64,000 nt of DNA from Cellulophaga baltica (GTDB taxonomy: Bacteria; Bacteroidota; Bacteroidia; Flavobacteriales; Flavobacteriaceae): NCBI RefSeq assembly GCF_900102165.1, contig NZ_FNBD01000008.1, forward strand, positions 124,001 to 188,000, given 5' to 3'. How positions within the stretch are numbered: the first letter of the stretch is position 1; the number at the start of each line of letters is the position of its first letter. Of the stretch, positions 25,863-34,506 are shown piece after piece. The notes beneath the pieces are model-generated. The model saw nothing but the letters and a program-made list of their open reading frames with translations, was not told the origin of the DNA and searched no databases. Position numbers and translations under genes: made by a program.

Positions 25863-27122
25863 TTACTCACCCATAGCAGCAGCTACGGCAGCAGAAAGTC
25901 TTTTGTAAGTTCCATTCTCTAAGCGTTCTCTAATTGCAGAGAAAGCTTCTAAAGTAACAGCAACATCCTCTAAAGTATGCGTTGCTGTAGGAATCATACG
26001 AAGTAAAATTAATCCTTTTGGAATTACTGGATAAACAACGATAGAACAAAAGATACCGTGGTTCTCACGTAAATCTTTTACTAAAGCCATTGCCTCAGGA
26101 ATACTCCCGTTTAAATATACAGGAGTTACACAACTAGTTGTTGTTCCAATATCAAAGCCACGTTCTTTAAGTCCGTTTTGCAATGCATTTACGTTTTCCC
26201 ATAACTTATTCTTAAGTTGTGGCATGGTACGTAACATATCTAAACGTTTTAAAGCTCCTTTTACATAAACCATTGGTAATGATTTAGCAAACATCTGAGA
26301 ACGTAAGTTATATTTTAAATAATCAATAATGCCTTTATCTGCAGCTAAAAAAGCTCCGATACCTGCCATAGATTTTGCGAAAGTTGCAAAATAAACATCA
26401 ATACCATCTTGAACGCCTTGCTCCTCACCTGCTCCTGCACCAGTTTTACCTAAAGTACCAAAACCATGTGCATCATCTACAAGAAGTCTAAAATTGTATT
26501 TCTCTTTTAAAGCTACAATTTCTTTTAATCTACCTTGCTCTCCACGCATACCAAAAACTCCCTCAGAAATCACTAGTATACCACCACCTGTCTGCTCTGC
26601 CATTTTCGTAGCACGATCAAGGTTTTTTTCAAGGCTCTCTATATCATTATGCTTAAAGGTAAAACGTTTACCCATATGCAAACGAACACCATCTATAATA
26701 CATGCATGAGAATCTACATCATAAACAATAATATCATCTTTACCTACCAACGCGTCTATTGCAGACATGATACCTTGGTATCCGAAGTTTAGAAGATAAG
26801 CAGATTCTTTACTTACGAAAGTAGCTAGTTCTTGCTCTAATTGTTCATGAAAATCGGTATGACCACTCATCATACGCGCCCCCATAGGGTATGCAGCTCC
26901 GTATTCAGCTGCTGCTTCTCCGTCAACTTTTTTAATTTCCGGTAAATTAGCAAGACCTAAATAATCATTAATACTCCACGTTAGAACTTCCTTACCTTGG
27001 AACTTCATACGATTAGAAATAGGTCCTTCAAGTTTTGGGAATACAAAATAACCTTCAGCTTGTGATGCCCATTTCCCTAATGGTCCTTTATTCTCGATTA
27101 TTCTTTCAAATAAATCTCTCAT
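25863..27122 (-). CDS. PLP-dependent alpha-oxoamine synthase (serine palmitoyltransferase / cysteate acyltransferase / KBL-like)
   Basis: 419 residues, fold type I. The PLP Lys250 lies in FATFAKSMAGIGAF. VDDAHGFGTLG supplies Asp217/His219 to the cofactor, and the ring-stacking His139 is in DSHACIIDG; NDYLGLA near residue 52 is the family N-terminal motif. These enzymes condense an acyl thioester with an amino acid: glycine (KBL), alanine (BioF), serine (SPT) or cysteate (capnine synthase of sulfonolipid-producing Bacteroidota). No biotin or threonine-catabolic gene is adjacent. Neighbours are a CBS/CysK-like enzyme and a GNAT, favouring a sphingoid or sulfonolipid role. Substrate not provable from sequence. 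Confidence 0.8.
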   Translation of the reverse strand: MRDLFERIIENKGPLGKWASQAEGYFVFPKLEGPISNRMKFQGKEVLTWSINDYLGLANLPEIKKVDGEAAAEYGAAYPMGARMMSGHTDFHEQLEQELATFVSKESAYLLNFGYQGIMSAIDALVGKDDIIVYDVDSHACIIDGVRLHMGKRFTFKHNDIESLEKNLDRATKMAEQTGGGILVISEGVFGMRGEQGRLKEIVALKEKYNFRLLVDDAHGFGTLGKTGAGAGEEQGVQDGIDVYFATFAKSMAGIGAFLAADKGIIDYLKYNLRSQMFAKSLPMVYVKGALKRLDMLRTMPQLKNKLWENVNALQNGLKERGFDIGTTTSCVTPVYLNGSIPEAMALVKDLRENHGIFCSIVVYPVIPKGLILLRMIPTATHTLEDVAVTLEAFSAIRERLENGTYKRLSAAVAAAMGE

Positions 27123-27145
27123 TCTAAATTAAATTGAATTTACCG

Positions 27146-27153
27146 CAAAAGTA
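27146..27153 (-). promoter_or_regulatory. -7 box of SPT-like gene
   Basis: TACTTTTG on the minus strand, 24 nt before the ATG. Confidence 0.5.
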
Positions 27154-27245
27154 AAGATTTTTAGGATGTTTTCATAAAATATACATACAAAAAAAAGCAA
27201 TGATTCAAATGAACCATTGCTTTAAATAAATATTATTTTAATGTG

Positions 27246-28286
27246 CTATTTAATATACTGCACTTCTTGCACTTCTTCTGTAGATTTTGCATCAAAAAAA
27301 CCTTGATCCGACATCCATTTATCACTGTACACTTTGCTCATATAACGAGACCCGTGATCAGGAAAAATAACGACTACGTTACTGTTTTCATCAAATTCAC
27401 CTTCCGCATCTAATTGTCTAATAGCTTGTAAAGCCGCACCACTTGTATACCCGACGAACATACCTTCTTTTCTAGATATTTCTCTAGCAGAGTGTGCACT
27501 TTCTTCATCTGTGACTTTTACAAAAGTATCAATCACATCAAAATTAATAGAATCTGGAATCAAATTTTTCCCTAAACCTTCAATACGGTACGGATAAATT
27601 TCTTTACTATCAAACTCTCTAGTCTCGTGATATTTTTTTAAAACAGAACCGTAAGCATCTACTCCAATAACTTTAATATTGGGATTTTGCTCCTTTAAGT
27701 AGGCTGCTGTTCCTGAAATCGTTCCTCCCGTTCCACTACACGCTACTAAATGTGTAATATGACCGTTGGTTTGTTTCCAAATTTCTGGACCGGTAGATCT
27801 ATAATGTGCCTCTGTATTTAATTTATTAAAATACTGATTGATATAGATACTATCCTTCGTTTCTTCATGAAGACGTTTCGCTACTTGATAATAGGATCTA
27901 GGATCTTCTGGAGCTACATGTGCAGGGCACACATACACCTCAGCTCCCATGGAGCGTAACATATCAATTTTATCTAGTGAAGATTTTGAACTAACCGCTA
28001 AAATACACTTGTAGCCTTTAATTATACTAACCATAGCAATACTAAAACCCGTATTACCTGAAGTTGTTTCTATGATTGTACTACCTGGCTTAAGTAAACC
28101 TTTGCGTTCTGCTTCTTCAATAATGAAATTAGCAATTCTATCCTTTGAAGAGTGTCCTGGATTAAAAGCTTCTACTTTGGCGTAAAAATTACCAGTGAAT
28201 GATTCTGCTACTCTATTTAATTTAACTAATGGCGTATTTCCTATTAGTTCTAAAACGTTATTATGAGCGTTTATCTTATTTTCCAT
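27246..28286 (-). CDS. PLP-dependent CBS/cysteine-synthase family enzyme (candidate cysteate synthase)
   Basis: 346 residues, fold type II. PLP Lys48 lies in [10 protein letters not shown] (CysK: SVKDR). The substrate loop [10 protein letters not shown], phosphate loop GTGGTISG and late YTSGAALQA are all present. There are no CBS regulatory domains and no heme-binding N-terminus, and the sequence is closer to CBS-like than CysK-like proteins. Possible reactions are beta-replacement on O-acetyl- or O-phosphoserine with sulfide, homocysteine or sulfite. Sulfite would give cysteate, the precursor of capnine. It is upstream of the SPT-like gene on the same strand (123 nt gap, each with its own -7 box). 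The family call is firm; the nucleophile is inference. Confidence 0.75.
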   Translation of the reverse strand: MENKINAHNNVLELIGNTPLVKLNRVAESFTGNFYAKVEAFNPGHSSKDRIANFIIEEAERKGLLKPGSTIIETTSGNTGFSIAMVSIIKGYKCILAVSSKSSLDKIDMLRSMGAEVYVCPAHVAPEDPRSYYQVAKRLHEETKDSIYINQYFNKLNTEAHYRSTGPEIWKQTNGHITHLVACSGTGGTISGTAAYLKEQNPNIKVIGVDAYGSVLKKYHETREFDSKEIYPYRIEGLGKNLIPDSINFDVIDTFVKVTDEESAHSAREISRKEGMFVGYTSGAALQAIRQLDAEGEFDENSNVVVIFPDHGSRYMSKVYSDKWMSDQGFFDAKSTEEVQEVQYIK

Positions 28287-28352
28287 TTGTTGGATCTAAG
28301 TTATACAATTACTGCTACGTTGTTTTTTTGATATAAACACAACAATAAGCTA

Positions 28353-28360
28353 CAAATTTA
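28353..28360 (-). promoter_or_regulatory. -7 box of CBS-like gene
   Basis: TAAATTTG on the minus strand, about 67 nt before the ATG at 28286. Confidence 0.4.
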
Positions 28361-28374
28361 TTGAATTTTTTCCA

Positions 28375-30513
28375 TTAATTGATTTTCTTTTCCAAATCAA
28401 TTAAAAAAGCGTATTCTTTTGCCACTTCTTTTAGGGACTCAAAACGTCCAGATGCACCACCATGACCCGCATCCATATTAATATCAAACAATAATAAATT
28501 TGAATCTTTTTTCAAATCTCTTAGTTTGGCTACCCATTTTGCGGGTTCCCAATATTGTACCTGAGAATCATGTAACCCTGTTGTTATAAGCATGTTGGGA
28601 TACTCTATAGATGTTACATTATCATAAGGGGAATACGCTTTCATATACTCATAATACGCCTTATCATTAGGGTTTCCCCATTCATCATATTCTCCTGTCG
28701 TTAACGGAATAGTATCATCTAACATTGTGGTCACCACATCTACAAAAGGTACAGCTGCGATAACACCATGATATAAACTAGGCTCCATATTCACCACGGC
28801 GCCCATTAACAAGCCCCCTGCAGAACCGCCTTCTGCATATAAATGTTCTGGACTGGTATATTTATGCGCTATCAAGTATTTTGAGCAATCTATAAAATCT
28901 GTGAAGGAATTTTGTTTCTTTAGAAGTTTTCCATCTTCATACCATTGCCTTCCTAAATACTCACTGCCACGTACATGAGCTATCACGTAAATAAACCCAC
29001 GATCTAATAAGCTTAATCTTACCGTAGAAAAATTTGGATCTAAGGTATAACCATAAGAACCATAACCGTATTGCAAAAGCGGACTTGAACCATCTAGCTT
29101 CGTATCCTTATGATAAACTACAGACATAGGAATTTTCACCCCGTCTCTTGCCGTTGCCCAAATGCGCTCTGAAGTATAATTTTCTTTAAGGAATTTACCT
29201 CCTAAAACCTCTTGTTCTTTTTTAATATCTTTCTCTTGGGTACGCATATTAAAATCGATAATAGAACTTGGGGTTGTCAGTGAATTATAACCGTAACGAA
29301 CTATTTCCGTATCAAAATCTGGATTAGTACCCACATAAGCCGTATAAGTTTCGTCTTCAAATGGTAAAAAATAACTTTCTCCAGAATCCCAACGAACAAT
29401 CTTAATTTTTGCCAATCCATTTTCTCTCTCAGAAATGACATAGAAATCCTTGAATATTTCAATATCCTCTAAAAGAACGTCTTTCCTATGCGGAATAAAG
29501 TCTTCCCAAGATGCTGAGCTCGTATTCGCTTCAGCCGTTTTCATTAATTTAAAATTGGTGGCATCGTCCTTATTAGTAAGGATATAAAAATCATCTTTAT
29601 AATGTGCTATAGAATATTCTATACCGCGTGCTCTTTCTGCAAAAACCTTAAAATCACCATTAGGATCATCAGACTTTATAATTCTATACTCTGAGGTTAG
29701 TGTACTAGAAGAACCTATTACTATATACTTTTTAGATTTTGTCTTATAAACAAAGCAGTCAAAAGTTTCATCTTCTTCATTAAAAACTAAAACATCTTCT
29801 ACTGTCGAAGTCCCCAAAACATGCTTATAAATTTTGTCTGATCTTAAGGTTACAGGATCTTTCTTAGAATAAAAAAAGGTCTTATTATCATTGGCCCAAA
29901 CCGCACCTCCTGTGGTTTTTTCTATCGTATCTTTATACAGTTCTCTGGTACTTAAGTTTTTAACCTTTAAAGTGTATTCTCTTCTAGAAACGTCATCAAC
30001 CCCATAAACTGCTAATTCATTATTAGGACTAACCGCAATACCACCCAATTTAAAATAATCTAAACCTTGCGCCATAACATTGCAATCAAACAATTCTTGA
30101 ACTTCTGCATTGTCTAGATCTGCCTTTCTAGAGTAAATGGGATATTCTTTTCCCAACTCATAACGCGTAGCGTACCAATATCCATTTTGCCTATAAGGTA
30201 CAGAAGAGTCATCTTCTTTTATTCTAGATTTCATTTCTTCAAATAATGTGTTCTGAAATGAAACCGTGTGCTGCATCATTTTTTCGTAGTAGGTTTTTTC
30301 TTCATTTAAATAATCAAGAACCTCCTTATCTTCTCTATCATTGAGCCAATAATAATTATCAATTCGTGTATCTCCGTGAATCGATAATGATTTCGGCATC
30401 TTTTTTGCAACAGGTACAGTATTTTGAGACATAATTTTTTTATCGCTTTTACAAGAAGCAGCAAAACTAATACTTAAAAGAAAAATAAACGCTTTTTTTA
30501 GGATACATCTCAT
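28375..30513 (-). CDS. S9 family oligopeptidase B-like serine protease, probable lipoprotein
   Basis: 712 residues. The N-terminus MRCILKKAFIFLLSISFAASCKSDKK looks like a lipoprotein signal with Cys21. A beta-propeller follows (about 60-430; opens RIDNYYWLNDREDKEVLDYL, typical of oligopeptidase B). The catalytic domain has the nucleophile in AEGGSAGGLLMGAV, the Asp in TGLHDSQVQYWEP and the His in DAGHGGASGRF. RGSEYLGRQWYEDGKL is the family motif. Such enzymes cut short peptides after basic residues. Lipidation would place it in the periplasm or outer membrane, unlike the cytosolic E. coli enzyme. Confidence 0.9.
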   Translation of the reverse strand: MRCILKKAFIFLLSISFAASCKSDKKIMSQNTVPVAKKMPKSLSIHGDTRIDNYYWLNDREDKEVLDYLNEEKTYYEKMMQHTVSFQNTLFEEMKSRIKEDDSSVPYRQNGYWYATRYELGKEYPIYSRKADLDNAEVQELFDCNVMAQGLDYFKLGGIAVSPNNELAVYGVDDVSRREYTLKVKNLSTRELYKDTIEKTTGGAVWANDNKTFFYSKKDPVTLRSDKIYKHVLGTSTVEDVLVFNEEDETFDCFVYKTKSKKYIVIGSSSTLTSEYRIIKSDDPNGDFKVFAERARGIEYSIAHYKDDFYILTNKDDATNFKLMKTAEANTSSASWEDFIPHRKDVLLEDIEIFKDFYVISERENGLAKIKIVRWDSGESYFLPFEDETYTAYVGTNPDFDTEIVRYGYNSLTTPSSIIDFNMRTQEKDIKKEQEVLGGKFLKENYTSERIWATARDGVKIPMSVVYHKDTKLDGSSPLLQYGYGSYGYTLDPNFSTVRLSLLDRGFIYVIAHVRGSEYLGRQWYEDGKLLKKQNSFTDFIDCSKYLIAHKYTSPEHLYAEGGSAGGLLMGAVVNMEPSLYHGVIAAVPFVDVVTTMLDDTIPLTTGEYDEWGNPNDKAYYEYMKAYSPYDNVTSIEYPNMLITTGLHDSQVQYWEPAKWVAKLRDLKKDSNLLLFDINMDAGHGGASGRFESLKEVAKEYAFLIDLEKKIN

Positions 30514-30542
30514 TGCATAAAAAATTTAACACCACAATTTAT

Positions 30543-30550
30543 TACTTTTG
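30543..30550 (+). promoter_or_regulatory. -7 box of ybaB-thioredoxin operon
   Basis: TACTTTTG, 25 nt before the ATG at 30576. Confidence 0.5.
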
Positions 30551-30575
30551 AAAATTAAATACTAATACAACAACT

Positions 30576-30902
30576 ATGTTTGGAGATATGATGGGCATGA
30601 TGGGTAAGCTAAAAGAAACCCAAGAAAAAATTAAAGTTACCAAAGAAAGAATGCATACGATACTAGTAGATGAAAAATCTTCTGATGGAAAACTTAAGGT
30701 TACTCTAAATGCGAATAGGGTTATTAAAGAAATTTCTATTGATGACGAATTATTAGCCGATAAGGAACAATTAGAAGACTACCTCATACTAGTATTAAAT
30801 AAAGCTATAGAAAAAGCTACCAATGTAAATGAAGCAGAACTTTCTGCCGTTGCGAAAGATGGTATGCCCAATATTCCTGGAATGGATTCGTTATTTAAAT
30901 AA
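30576..30902 (+). CDS. YbaB/EbfC family nucleoid-associated protein
   Basis: 108 residues, the family length. Met-rich start [19 protein letters not shown] forms the first helix. The central strands [22 protein letters not shown] and the end [18 protein letters not shown] are diagnostic of YbaB/EbfC, a small dimeric DNA-binding protein. In many bacteria ybaB sits between dnaX and recR; here it lies instead 14 nt upstream of a thioredoxin gene, and the two are probably cotranscribed. Confidence 0.9.
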   Translation: MFGDMMGMMGKLKETQEKIKVTKERMHTILVDEKSSDGKLKVTLNANRVIKEISIDDELLADKEQLEDYLILVLNKAIEKATNVNEAELSAVAKDGMPNIPGMDSLFK

Positions 30903-30916
30903 TTAAATACAAACCA

Positions 30917-31369
30917 ATGAAAAAATTATTAATTGCGCTCTTGTTTCCTGTGCTACTTTGTGCACAAGGAGAACTAATCGTAAAAAAGTCAGATTGGACT
31001 ACAGACTATAAAACCGCAGTGAAAAAAGCAGAAAAAGAAGATAAAAATATTCTTGTTTTTTTTACGGGTAGTGATTGGTGTCCCCCTTGTATTGCTTTGA
31101 AAAAAGATTTTTTTGAAACAGCTAGTTTTGATACCTATGCTAAAGAGTATGTATTACTTTATATTGATATTCCTAGAAATAGAGATTTATTGAGTGCTGA
31201 TCAATTAGCTCATAATAAAGAATTAGCCTCTAAATATAATAAAAGAGGTAGTGTTCCTATGTTAAAAATCTTAAATGATAATGGCAAAGAACTAGGTGCT
31301 TTATCTGGTTATAGCATGAATGGAGAGATTCAGTATCACACCAAGTTCTTAGATAAATATTACAAATAA
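30917..31369 (+). CDS. Exported thioredoxin-fold protein
   Basis: 150 residues. Signal peptide MKKLLIALLFPVLLCAQG; thioredoxin fold with active site FFTGSDWCPPCIALKKDFF (C-P-P-C, as in DsbD-gamma and thioredoxin_7-type domains), and a cis-Pro near GSVPMLKILND. Likely a periplasmic thiol-disulfide reductant or exchange protein; partner unknown. Second gene of the ybaB operon, followed by a perfect palindromic terminator. Confidence 0.85.
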   Translation: MKKLLIALLFPVLLCAQGELIVKKSDWTTDYKTAVKKAEKEDKNILVFFTGSDWCPPCIALKKDFFETASFDTYAKEYVLLYIDIPRNRDLLSADQLAHNKELASKYNKRGSVPMLKILNDNGKELGALSGYSMNGEIQYHTKFLDKYYK

Positions 31370-31403
31370 AAGTGTTATAATTTACTACAAAAAACTTGTA
31401 AAG

Positions 31404-31437
31404 AAAGCCGCATTTTAGAATTCTAAAATGCGGCTTT
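31404..31437. terminator. Strong palindromic terminator
   Basis: AAAGCCGCATTTTAGAA / TTCTAAAATGCGGCTTT, 17 bp perfect inverted repeat with no spacer. Confidence 0.8.
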
Positions 31438-31562
31438 ATTGTTTACAATAGCCCAGACATAGGCCATAACCAAGATACATACTGTATTAAATTGTAAGTA
31501 CATCTCTCTATAAGAGCTTTAAAGAAGTAAATTATACCCTGTGAATTGGCCAACTGCAGTTG

Positions 31563-31570
31563 TAACTTTG
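31563..31570 (+). promoter_or_regulatory. Orphan -7 box in intergenic region
   Basis: TAACTTTG in a 389-nt gene-free stretch, on the plus strand, with no downstream reading frame. It is followed 136 nt later by a terminator. Confidence 0.35.
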
Positions 31571-31574
31571 AGCC

Positions 31575-31733
31575 TACTGATGTTTTTAATTGCTTGTAGT
31601 TGTATCATGCGATAAGTGCCATTAGCAACTATAAACACTTATTATTCACAATGCAGCTACTTATCTACAAACATATCTACCTAAACTTTAAATCTTAGGT
31701 ACTAAAAAAGCCTTCTGATATCAGAAGGCTTTT
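31575..31733 (+). ncRNA. Candidate small RNA
   Basis: The segment between the orphan -7 box and the palindromic terminator has no credible ORF (longest about a dozen codons). It contains a hairpin with TAGTTG...CAACTA arms (around 31597-31631). Promoter, structure and terminator together suggest a roughly 150-nt transcript. The rest of the gap (31438-31562) shows nothing I can name. Confidence 0.25.
31706..31733. terminator. Bidirectional palindromic terminator
   Basis: AAAAGCCTTCTGAT / ATCAGAAGGCTTTT, 14-bp perfect inverted repeat; ends the leftward ompA-family transcript and any rightward RNA. Confidence 0.8.
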
Positions 31734-31758
31734 ATGACTAACTTACTACACTATGAAT

Positions 31759-32859
31759 TTAGTTATTAATTAACCTAAACTCAGTTCTTCTATTTACTGC
31801 GTGCTCTCTTTCAGTACAAGTAACACCTTCTTTACATCTGTTTTTAATCTTAGTTTCACCATAACCGTTTGCCACTAATAAACTAGAGTTAACTCCTTTA
31901 GATATTAAATAATCAGCAACCGCTTTAGCTCTTCTTTCAGACAAATCTTGATTAGATCCAGCATTACCTCTTACATCTGTATGAGAAGCTAATTCTACTT
32001 TAACACCAGGGTTTTGAGCTAATACAGGCATTAATCTATTATCAATGATGCTTTTAGCTTCCGTAGTTAAAGTTGCACTACCTAAGTTCCAGTTAATTGG
32101 TAAGGCTTGGTACTCTACTAATGAACATTCAACTTCTTTCCAGCTTGTTAAACCACCTTTTTCCTTTAAAACTTCTTTAGAAACAGTTTTTGTTACTGCA
32201 GGAATAGTTTCTTCAACGGTATAAGCATCTTTATCTAAAACTGTTTTAGTAATGTTTTTATACTCAGCAGGAATAATTTCTTCAATTACTTTAGCTGGCT
32301 CTAATAAAATTCTTCTTGTATATGAAGCATCTTTAGACCCTATTGGTGTTTTACTAACACTAGCAGGAGAAGATAATAAGGTTGTAGAAACTGTAGTAAA
32401 CTCTGCTGGGTATCCTTTGTAACACCAGTATCTACAATCATCCGGATTACCAGAAGAACAATCAGGAGCCGCTGCACCAAGTTCCCACTGTGCGTATGCT
32501 GGCTTAATTTCAATTGTTTCAGATCCTGTTGTAAAAGATGCAGGAGAAATACTTAAAGTATTACCACCTTGCTTAGATGTATAACTGATTGTTTCTGTAC
32601 CCCATTTCTCAGGAACAACCGTTAATTTTTTTCCAGCTGCTTTAATTTCTACGCTTTCAGTTACTGTTTTGAAAGTTGCAGGAACAGTTTTTAAAACTGA
32701 ATAAGCAGGCTTTAAGGTAATCGTTACTGTTTCATTTACGTATACATCTGGTGTTGTACAACGTACGTAACATTTACCTGGTTCAGGATTTGACGGCAAA
32801 TCTTGCGCCATCGAAATAGATGCAGAAAAAACTGACAATAAAAATAAAATTTTTCTCAT
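31759..32859 (-). CDS. OmpA-family outer-membrane protein
   Basis: 366 residues. Signal peptide MRKILFLLSVFSASISMAQ. Residues about 20-235 hold a run of loosely repeated units with the pattern P-A-x-F/Y-x-x-V/T-T-x-T (PATFKTVTESVEI, PASFTTGSETIEI, PAEFTTVSTTLLS, PAEYKNITKTVLD, PAVTKTVSKEVL). The C-terminal OmpA domain (about 245-366) has LASHTDVRGNAGSNQDLSERRA with the peptidoglycan-binding Asp/Arg positions (N-Q-D-L-S-x-x-R-A). It anchors the outer membrane to peptidoglycan. Cys pairs in the linker and in RCKEGVTCTERE may form disulfides. Monocistronic with a clear promoter. Confidence 0.85.
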   Translation of the reverse strand: MRKILFLLSVFSASISMAQDLPSNPEPGKCYVRCTTPDVYVNETVTITLKPAYSVLKTVPATFKTVTESVEIKAAGKKLTVVPEKWGTETISYTSKQGGNTLSISPASFTTGSETIEIKPAYAQWELGAAAPDCSSGNPDDCRYWCYKGYPAEFTTVSTTLLSSPASVSKTPIGSKDASYTRRILLEPAKVIEEIIPAEYKNITKTVLDKDAYTVEETIPAVTKTVSKEVLKEKGGLTSWKEVECSLVEYQALPINWNLGSATLTTEAKSIIDNRLMPVLAQNPGVKVELASHTDVRGNAGSNQDLSERRAKAVADYLISKGVNSSLLVANGYGETKIKNRCKEGVTCTEREHAVNRRTEFRLINN

Positions 32860-32896
32860 TTTAAAATGTGTTTTGTTATGTTAATATTTAGTATTG

Positions 32897-32904
32897 CAAA
32901 TATA
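32897..32904 (-). promoter_or_regulatory. -7 box of OmpA-family gene
   Basis: TATATTTG on the minus strand, 38 nt before the ATG. Confidence 0.55.
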
Positions 32905-33076
32905 TTGGCTTTTGGAGTCAAACCTATATGTTAAAGAAACCTAAAAGGAATTTATCGCTAAAATGCATATTTCATCGGTAAAATACACTTTAAAATGTAA
33001 TTTACTGTATTTTCCTACAAAATAAAGCCTAGTATTTCCCTGTTTTTTTCGTATTTTGATCAAAAAAGAATAGGCC

Positions 33077-33397
33077 ATGATTAAATATTTTACAGATAAA
33101 TTTGGAAATCACGCGTTTAAATTGGAAAGTACTAATGGGAATACCCTACTAGAAAGCATATCCTATAACAACAAGACTGATTTAGAGCAAGTTGCAGCAA
33201 ACTTAACTATATTGGTTACGAAACCTTTGTTATTTGAACGAAAGACAAACTACAAAGGCGAGTTTTTATTTATGTTAAAGGATGACCAAGGGAAAGTTGT
33301 AGGAAATTCTAAATTGTATACCTCAGAGGCCGGAATGGAAAATGGTATTAAGAACCTACGAAACATCGTAGTACCCAATACCACTTCAACACCCTAA
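33077..33397 (+). CDS. DUF1508 (YegP-like) protein
   Basis: 106 residues. The second half, FLFMLKDDQGKVVGNSKLYTSEAGMENGIKNLR, is the DUF1508 repeat signature (F-x-L-K-x-x-x-G-x-x-I/V-x-x-S-x-x-Y-x-S-x-x-x-x-x-x-G-I). The first half is a degenerate version of the same unit (HAFKLESTNGNTLLESISYNNKTDLEQ). Small cytoplasmic protein of unknown role. Its stop is one base from the stop of the convergent threonine aldolase gene, with no hairpin between. Confidence 0.8.
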   Translation: MIKYFTDKFGNHAFKLESTNGNTLLESISYNNKTDLEQVAANLTILVTKPLLFERKTNYKGEFLFMLKDDQGKVVGNSKLYTSEAGMENGIKNLRNIVVPNTTSTP

Positions 33398-33398
33398 G

Positions 33399-34421
33399 CT
33401 ATATTTTTTTTAAGATTGATAGAAATGCCTCATGCATTACTTCTGTATAATCCAAATGGGTAACAATGCGTAGTTTACCTTGCCCCATTCCTATAATATG
33501 CACATTATTTGCTTTTAGTTTTTCTAAGAAACGTTCTGCACTCAATAGGGATTCATCTATTTCAAAGATGATAATATTCGTTTCTATAGGTTCTACTTTT
33601 TGAATAAATGGTAATTGCGTTAAGAGCTCTCCTATTTCTTTAGCTCTCTTATGATCTTCCGCCAATCTATCTACATGGTGGTCTAAAGCATAGGTTGCAG
33701 CTGCGGCTAAATACCCCGCTTGGCGCATTCCTCCGCCTAATAGTTTACGGATTCTGATTGCCTTATGCATTATGTCCTTATTCCCTACCAAAACAGATCC
33801 AACAGGGCATCCTAAGCCTTTACTAAAACATACACTTATGGTATCAAAGAGCTCACCGTATTGTTGTGGTGTTTCATTTTTAGCCACCATTGCGTTCCAT
33901 AAACGCGCGCCATCTAAATGATATCCTAGATGATGTGTTTTACAAACTGCTTGTATTTTTTTTAGCTCATCAAAATCCCAACAAGCACCTCCACCTTTAT
34001 TTGTAGTATTTTCTATGCTCACCAATGTGGTAAGCGGACTATGATAAAAGTCGGGCGGATTTATAGCCTCTGCTACTTGTAGAGCGGTCATCATACCTCT
34101 ATTACCATCTACTAATTTACAAGAGACACCGCTATTGAAACTAATACCTCCTCCTTCATAATTATAGACATGAGCATATTTATCACAAATTAATTGGTCT
34201 GCCGGTTGAGTGTGCAATTTTATAGCTGCCTGATTGGCCATTGTGCCACTAGGAAAAAACAAAGCAACCTCTTTATGAAACATTTTAGCCACTTTCTCTT
34301 CTAAAGCATTTATAGAAGGGTCCTCTTTAAAAACATCATCTCCTACTTCTGCGGTAAACATAGCCTCCAACATGCCTGGAGTTGGTTTTGTAACCGTATC
34401 ACTAATTAAATTTATTCTCAT
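33399..34421 (-). CDS. ltaE: Low-specificity threonine aldolase (beta-eliminating lyase family)
   Basis: 340 residues, PLP fold type I. INLISDTVTKPTPGMLEAM, then FFPSGTMANQAAIKLHT, IENTTNKGGG, YHLDGARLWNA (Asp contacting PLP) and CFSKGLGCPVGSVL (PLP Lys) are all family motifs. It cleaves threonine/allo-threonine to glycine and acetaldehyde in the cytosol. The ATG at 34421 (MRINLISDT) was preferred to a GTG three codons upstream. Glycine released here could feed other PLP enzymes, but no operon link is visible. Confidence 0.9.
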   Translation of the reverse strand: MRINLISDTVTKPTPGMLEAMFTAEVGDDVFKEDPSINALEEKVAKMFHKEVALFFPSGTMANQAAIKLHTQPADQLICDKYAHVYNYEGGGISFNSGVSCKLVDGNRGMMTALQVAEAINPPDFYHSPLTTLVSIENTTNKGGGACWDFDELKKIQAVCKTHHLGYHLDGARLWNAMVAKNETPQQYGELFDTISVCFSKGLGCPVGSVLVGNKDIMHKAIRIRKLLGGGMRQAGYLAAAATYALDHHVDRLAEDHKRAKEIGELLTQLPFIQKVEPIETNIIIFEIDESLLSAERFLEKLKANNVHIIGMGQGKLRIVTHLDYTEVMHEAFLSILKKI

Positions 34422-34506
34422 GGATAGCACGTATTGTTATTTAAAGCAATAAACCTATTGCTTATAAATTAATTAATCAAATATAGAAGGTTGTTTTTCA
34501 ACTCAT

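Noticed and set aside
31404-31733. Palindromic terminators as insertion-sequence inverted repeats
   Set aside because: The two palindromes differ in sequence, and no transposase lies between them.
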